From Pseudomonadota bacterium (GTDB taxonomy: Bacteria > Pseudomonadota > Alphaproteobacteria > Sphingomonadales > SMXR01): a stretch of 6,759 nt of DNA. The position numbers and the translations under genes were made by a program. Positions 5,546 to 6,759 of the stretch are shown one piece after another. The notes beneath the pieces were generated by a model, which was not told where the DNA came from, searched no databases, and saw only the letters and a program-made list of their open reading frames with translations. The stretch lies in contig JACZYI010000108.1 in assembly GCA_022571175.1 (NCBI GenBank), forward strand, positions 1 to 6,759, given 5' to 3'. Every line of letters starts with the position of its first letter. Position 1 is the first letter of the stretch.

Positions 5546-6070
5546 ATGCGGAAATCCGGCTCATCTTTATCTTATCCGTCATTTGCGGGTCTGCTCGCTG
5601 CCACCTTCGCTTCTGCTGTGATGCTTACCGCCCTGCCGACATTAGCCTCTGATGGCTCTAATGGCGATGGGAAGAACCGGGCAAGCGAGGCCGGGGAAAA
5701 TGTGCTAACTGTGGAAGACTGCGAGACCAGGGAAATATGCGCGCTGGACGAGGGCATTGCCGCGATCTCCGAGGTAGAGGTGAGAGAAGCGGACGAGGCT
5801 CAAGTGGCGGGCGATAATACCGCGCTCGGCGATCAAGAGAAAGCCCAAGCCGAGGCGTCGAGGGCCAAAGCCTGCCGCACCGCCCGCTGGCATGAAGGCC
5901 AGGGCGTGCCCTATGACCGTTTCCTCAGCGACGACAACCAGATGCTCAAGCAACGGGTCAACCCCCATGTGGTGGTACAGACATCCTCGGGTGGCAGCCG
6001 GATCAAATCTACCAGCCAGCGCCGGGTTGATGAAGCCTGCGCAGAACTCGCGCCGCAAGCCAAAGACTAG
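5546..6070 (+). CDS. Exported cysteine-containing protein of unknown function
   Basis: The product is 174 residues from ATG 5546, chosen for the ribosome site GAGGGG at 7 bases; an ATG at 5531 would add five residues. Residues 1-34 look like a Sec signal peptide: MRK, then a hydrophobic stretch AGLLAATFASAVMLTALP, with likely cleavage after TLA (Ala34). There is no lipobox Cys at that point. The mature part has four Cys (59, 65, 110, 165), enough for two disulfides. A Glu/Ala-rich segment of probable helix or linker (about 66-108) is followed by CRTARWHEGQGVPYDRFLSD and a basic Ser/Gly region. I recognise no family. It is transcribed alone on +, is convergent with the membrane-protein gene at the right edge, and is followed 18 bases after its stop by a strong hairpin. 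Confidence 0.75.
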   Translation: MRKSGSSLSYPSFAGLLAATFASAVMLTALPTLASDGSNGDGKNRASEAGENVLTVEDCETREICALDEGIAAISEVEVREADEAQVAGDNTALGDQEKAQAEASRAKACRTARWHEGQGVPYDRFLSDDNQMLKQRVNPHVVVQTSSGGSRIKSTSQRRVDEACAELAPQAKD

Positions 6071-6088
6071 TTAATGGATCCACATTAT

Positions 6089-6117
6089 GGCCAGCCCGGG
6101 CTTGACCCGGAGTGGCC
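6089..6117. repeat. Intergenic palindrome, REP-like or bidirectional terminator
   Basis: GGCCA (6089-6093) pairs with TGGCC (6113-6117), and CCGGG (6096-6100) pairs with CCCGG (6106-6110) around the loop CTTGA. A 2x2 mismatch separates the two stems. It lies between two convergent genes, where terminators are expected, but no T-run follows on either side. From memory, the core CCGGGCTTGACCCGG resembles dispersed palindromic repeats common between genes in alphaproteobacteria. Confidence 0.55.
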
Positions 6118-6198
6118 GTTAAGTGCGATCAAAATTAAATTAGCTCCACAGCCTGGCCTCCAGAGCAAAAACCGGGTTTCAGGATTTGGTGATGAAAT

Positions 6199-6759
6199 CT
6201 AGTGCAAGTCTTTTCGGCCTTGACGTCTTTCCTCAAGGCGTCTTTCCTCCCGCCGTCTCTGGGCTTCGCGTCGCTCCTCGCGGCGTCTTTCCTCCTCGCT
6301 GCGCCGGTTCTCATCAATCGGATGATCCTCATCAAGGGCCGGCCATTCGGCAAAGGGCCAGTCCTGAACCCGCCTCTCGTCAATACGCCTGTCCTCATCC
6401 CGCCGGTCTTCCTGGGGGCGGTCAAATCCCCGGCTTTCGCTGTCCGTCTGTTCATCCGCCGCGCTGAGGGTTGCGCGCCGGTATTCATGGGAAAAAGCCA
6501 CCGCCAGCCCGGTGAGCGCCATGGTTATGGCCCAGGCACCGAGCTCGAGCAAGGCCAGCCCCAAGGGCTCATGCAGGAAATTCCAGGGTGTTACAAATTC
6601 AAACCAGACCGAACCGATCATCCAGTAGAGGGCACCAATGAACAGACCGCGACGGAGAATGCCGTCAAAATTCATCATCGGTCGCAACAGGCCGTACACC
6701 AGGGAATAGAGAAACGTCACCAGCGGCAGCCCTTGTGCCCAGACCCAGGGGTCAAGCAA
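6199..6759 (-). CDS. Multi-pass membrane protein with a long Arg/Glu-rich cytoplasmic tail (5' end beyond the window)
   Basis: The frame is open to the right edge, so at least 186 C-terminal residues are seen and the true start may lie outside; the TTG at the edge is not supported as a start. Three hydrophobic segments lie at about residues 10-26, 33-55 and 66-89 of the visible part, with small and aromatic residues (GALYWMIGSVWFEF). The remaining 97 residues are hydrophilic and highly charged. DRR/ERR repeats occupy about 118-130, a Trp-containing linker follows (VQDWPFAEWPALDEDHP), and an uninterrupted Arg/Glu run spans about 142-180. That run is expected to form a single long helix or an electrostatic interaction tail. 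The positive charge suggests that the tail is cytoplasmic and could contact nucleic acid, acidic proteins or the membrane surface. The function is unknown. A DNA 13-mer is repeated three times within the tail. Confidence 0.8.
   Translation of the reverse strand: MLDPWVWAQGLPLVTFLYSLVYGLLRPMMNFDGILRRGLFIGALYWMIGSVWFEFVTPWNFLHEPLGLALLELGAWAITMALTGLAVAFSHEYRRATLSAADEQTDSESRGFDRPQEDRRDEDRRIDERRVQDWPFAEWPALDEDHPIDENRRSEEERRREERREAQRRREERRLEERRQGRKDLH
6222..6294. repeat. Three copies of a 13-mer in the Arg/Glu tail coding region
   Basis: The word (G)(A/G)CGTCTTTCCTC occurs at 6222-6234, 6237-6249 and 6282-6294 on +; on - it encodes Glu-Glu-Arg-Arg. The identical codon use across copies suggests growth by local duplication, not codon constraint alone. 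Confidence 0.65.

Noticed and set aside
6222..6294. CRISPR-like or tandem regulatory array
   Set aside because: The three 13-mers are unevenly spaced and encode the Arg/Glu tail in frame; there are no spacers.

Overview
The window appears to join DNA from two different genomes. Bases 1 to about 700 are AT-richer and hold the middle of a secreted carboxy-terminal-processing protease (family S41), whose wording resembles homologues from Patescibacteria-type bacteria. From about 689 to the end the DNA is GC-richer. It carries a uvrA gene of alphaproteobacterial character, preceded by the alphaproteobacterial form of the SOS box (GTTC-N7-GTTC). The two blocks meet in a stretch of about 15 bases that reads sensibly as protease on one strand and as UvrA on the other, so both genes are cut inside conserved domains. 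A chimeric clone, amplification product or assembly is the most economical explanation.

Layout: a partial S41 protease on + (2-703); the first 549 codons of uvrA on - (689-2335); an intergenic control region with a sigma70-like promoter overlapping an SOS box (2433-2474); two tandem paralogous membrane-protein genes on - (2501-3718 and 3823-4866); a small soluble helical protein on - (4996-5358); a divergent exported protein on + (5546-6070); a hairpin resembling alphaproteobacterial palindromic repeats (6089-6117); and, entering from the right edge on -, a membrane protein with a long Arg/Glu-rich tail (6199-6759).

Only UvrA (damage recognition in nucleotide excision repair) and the protease have known roles. 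The most interesting part is the pair of paralogues. Each has a membrane segment, an approximately 60-residue cytoplasmic module built from two aromatic WW-like half repeats, a second membrane segment, and an extracytoplasmic domain with a matching pair of cysteines. I recognise no described family with this architecture. The small gene at 4996-5358 lies upstream of them on the same strand and could be co-transcribed, but gaps of 104-129 bp leave this open. No RNA genes, CRISPR arrays, insertion sequences or phage genes were seen, and no gene-free stretch exceeds 190 bp.
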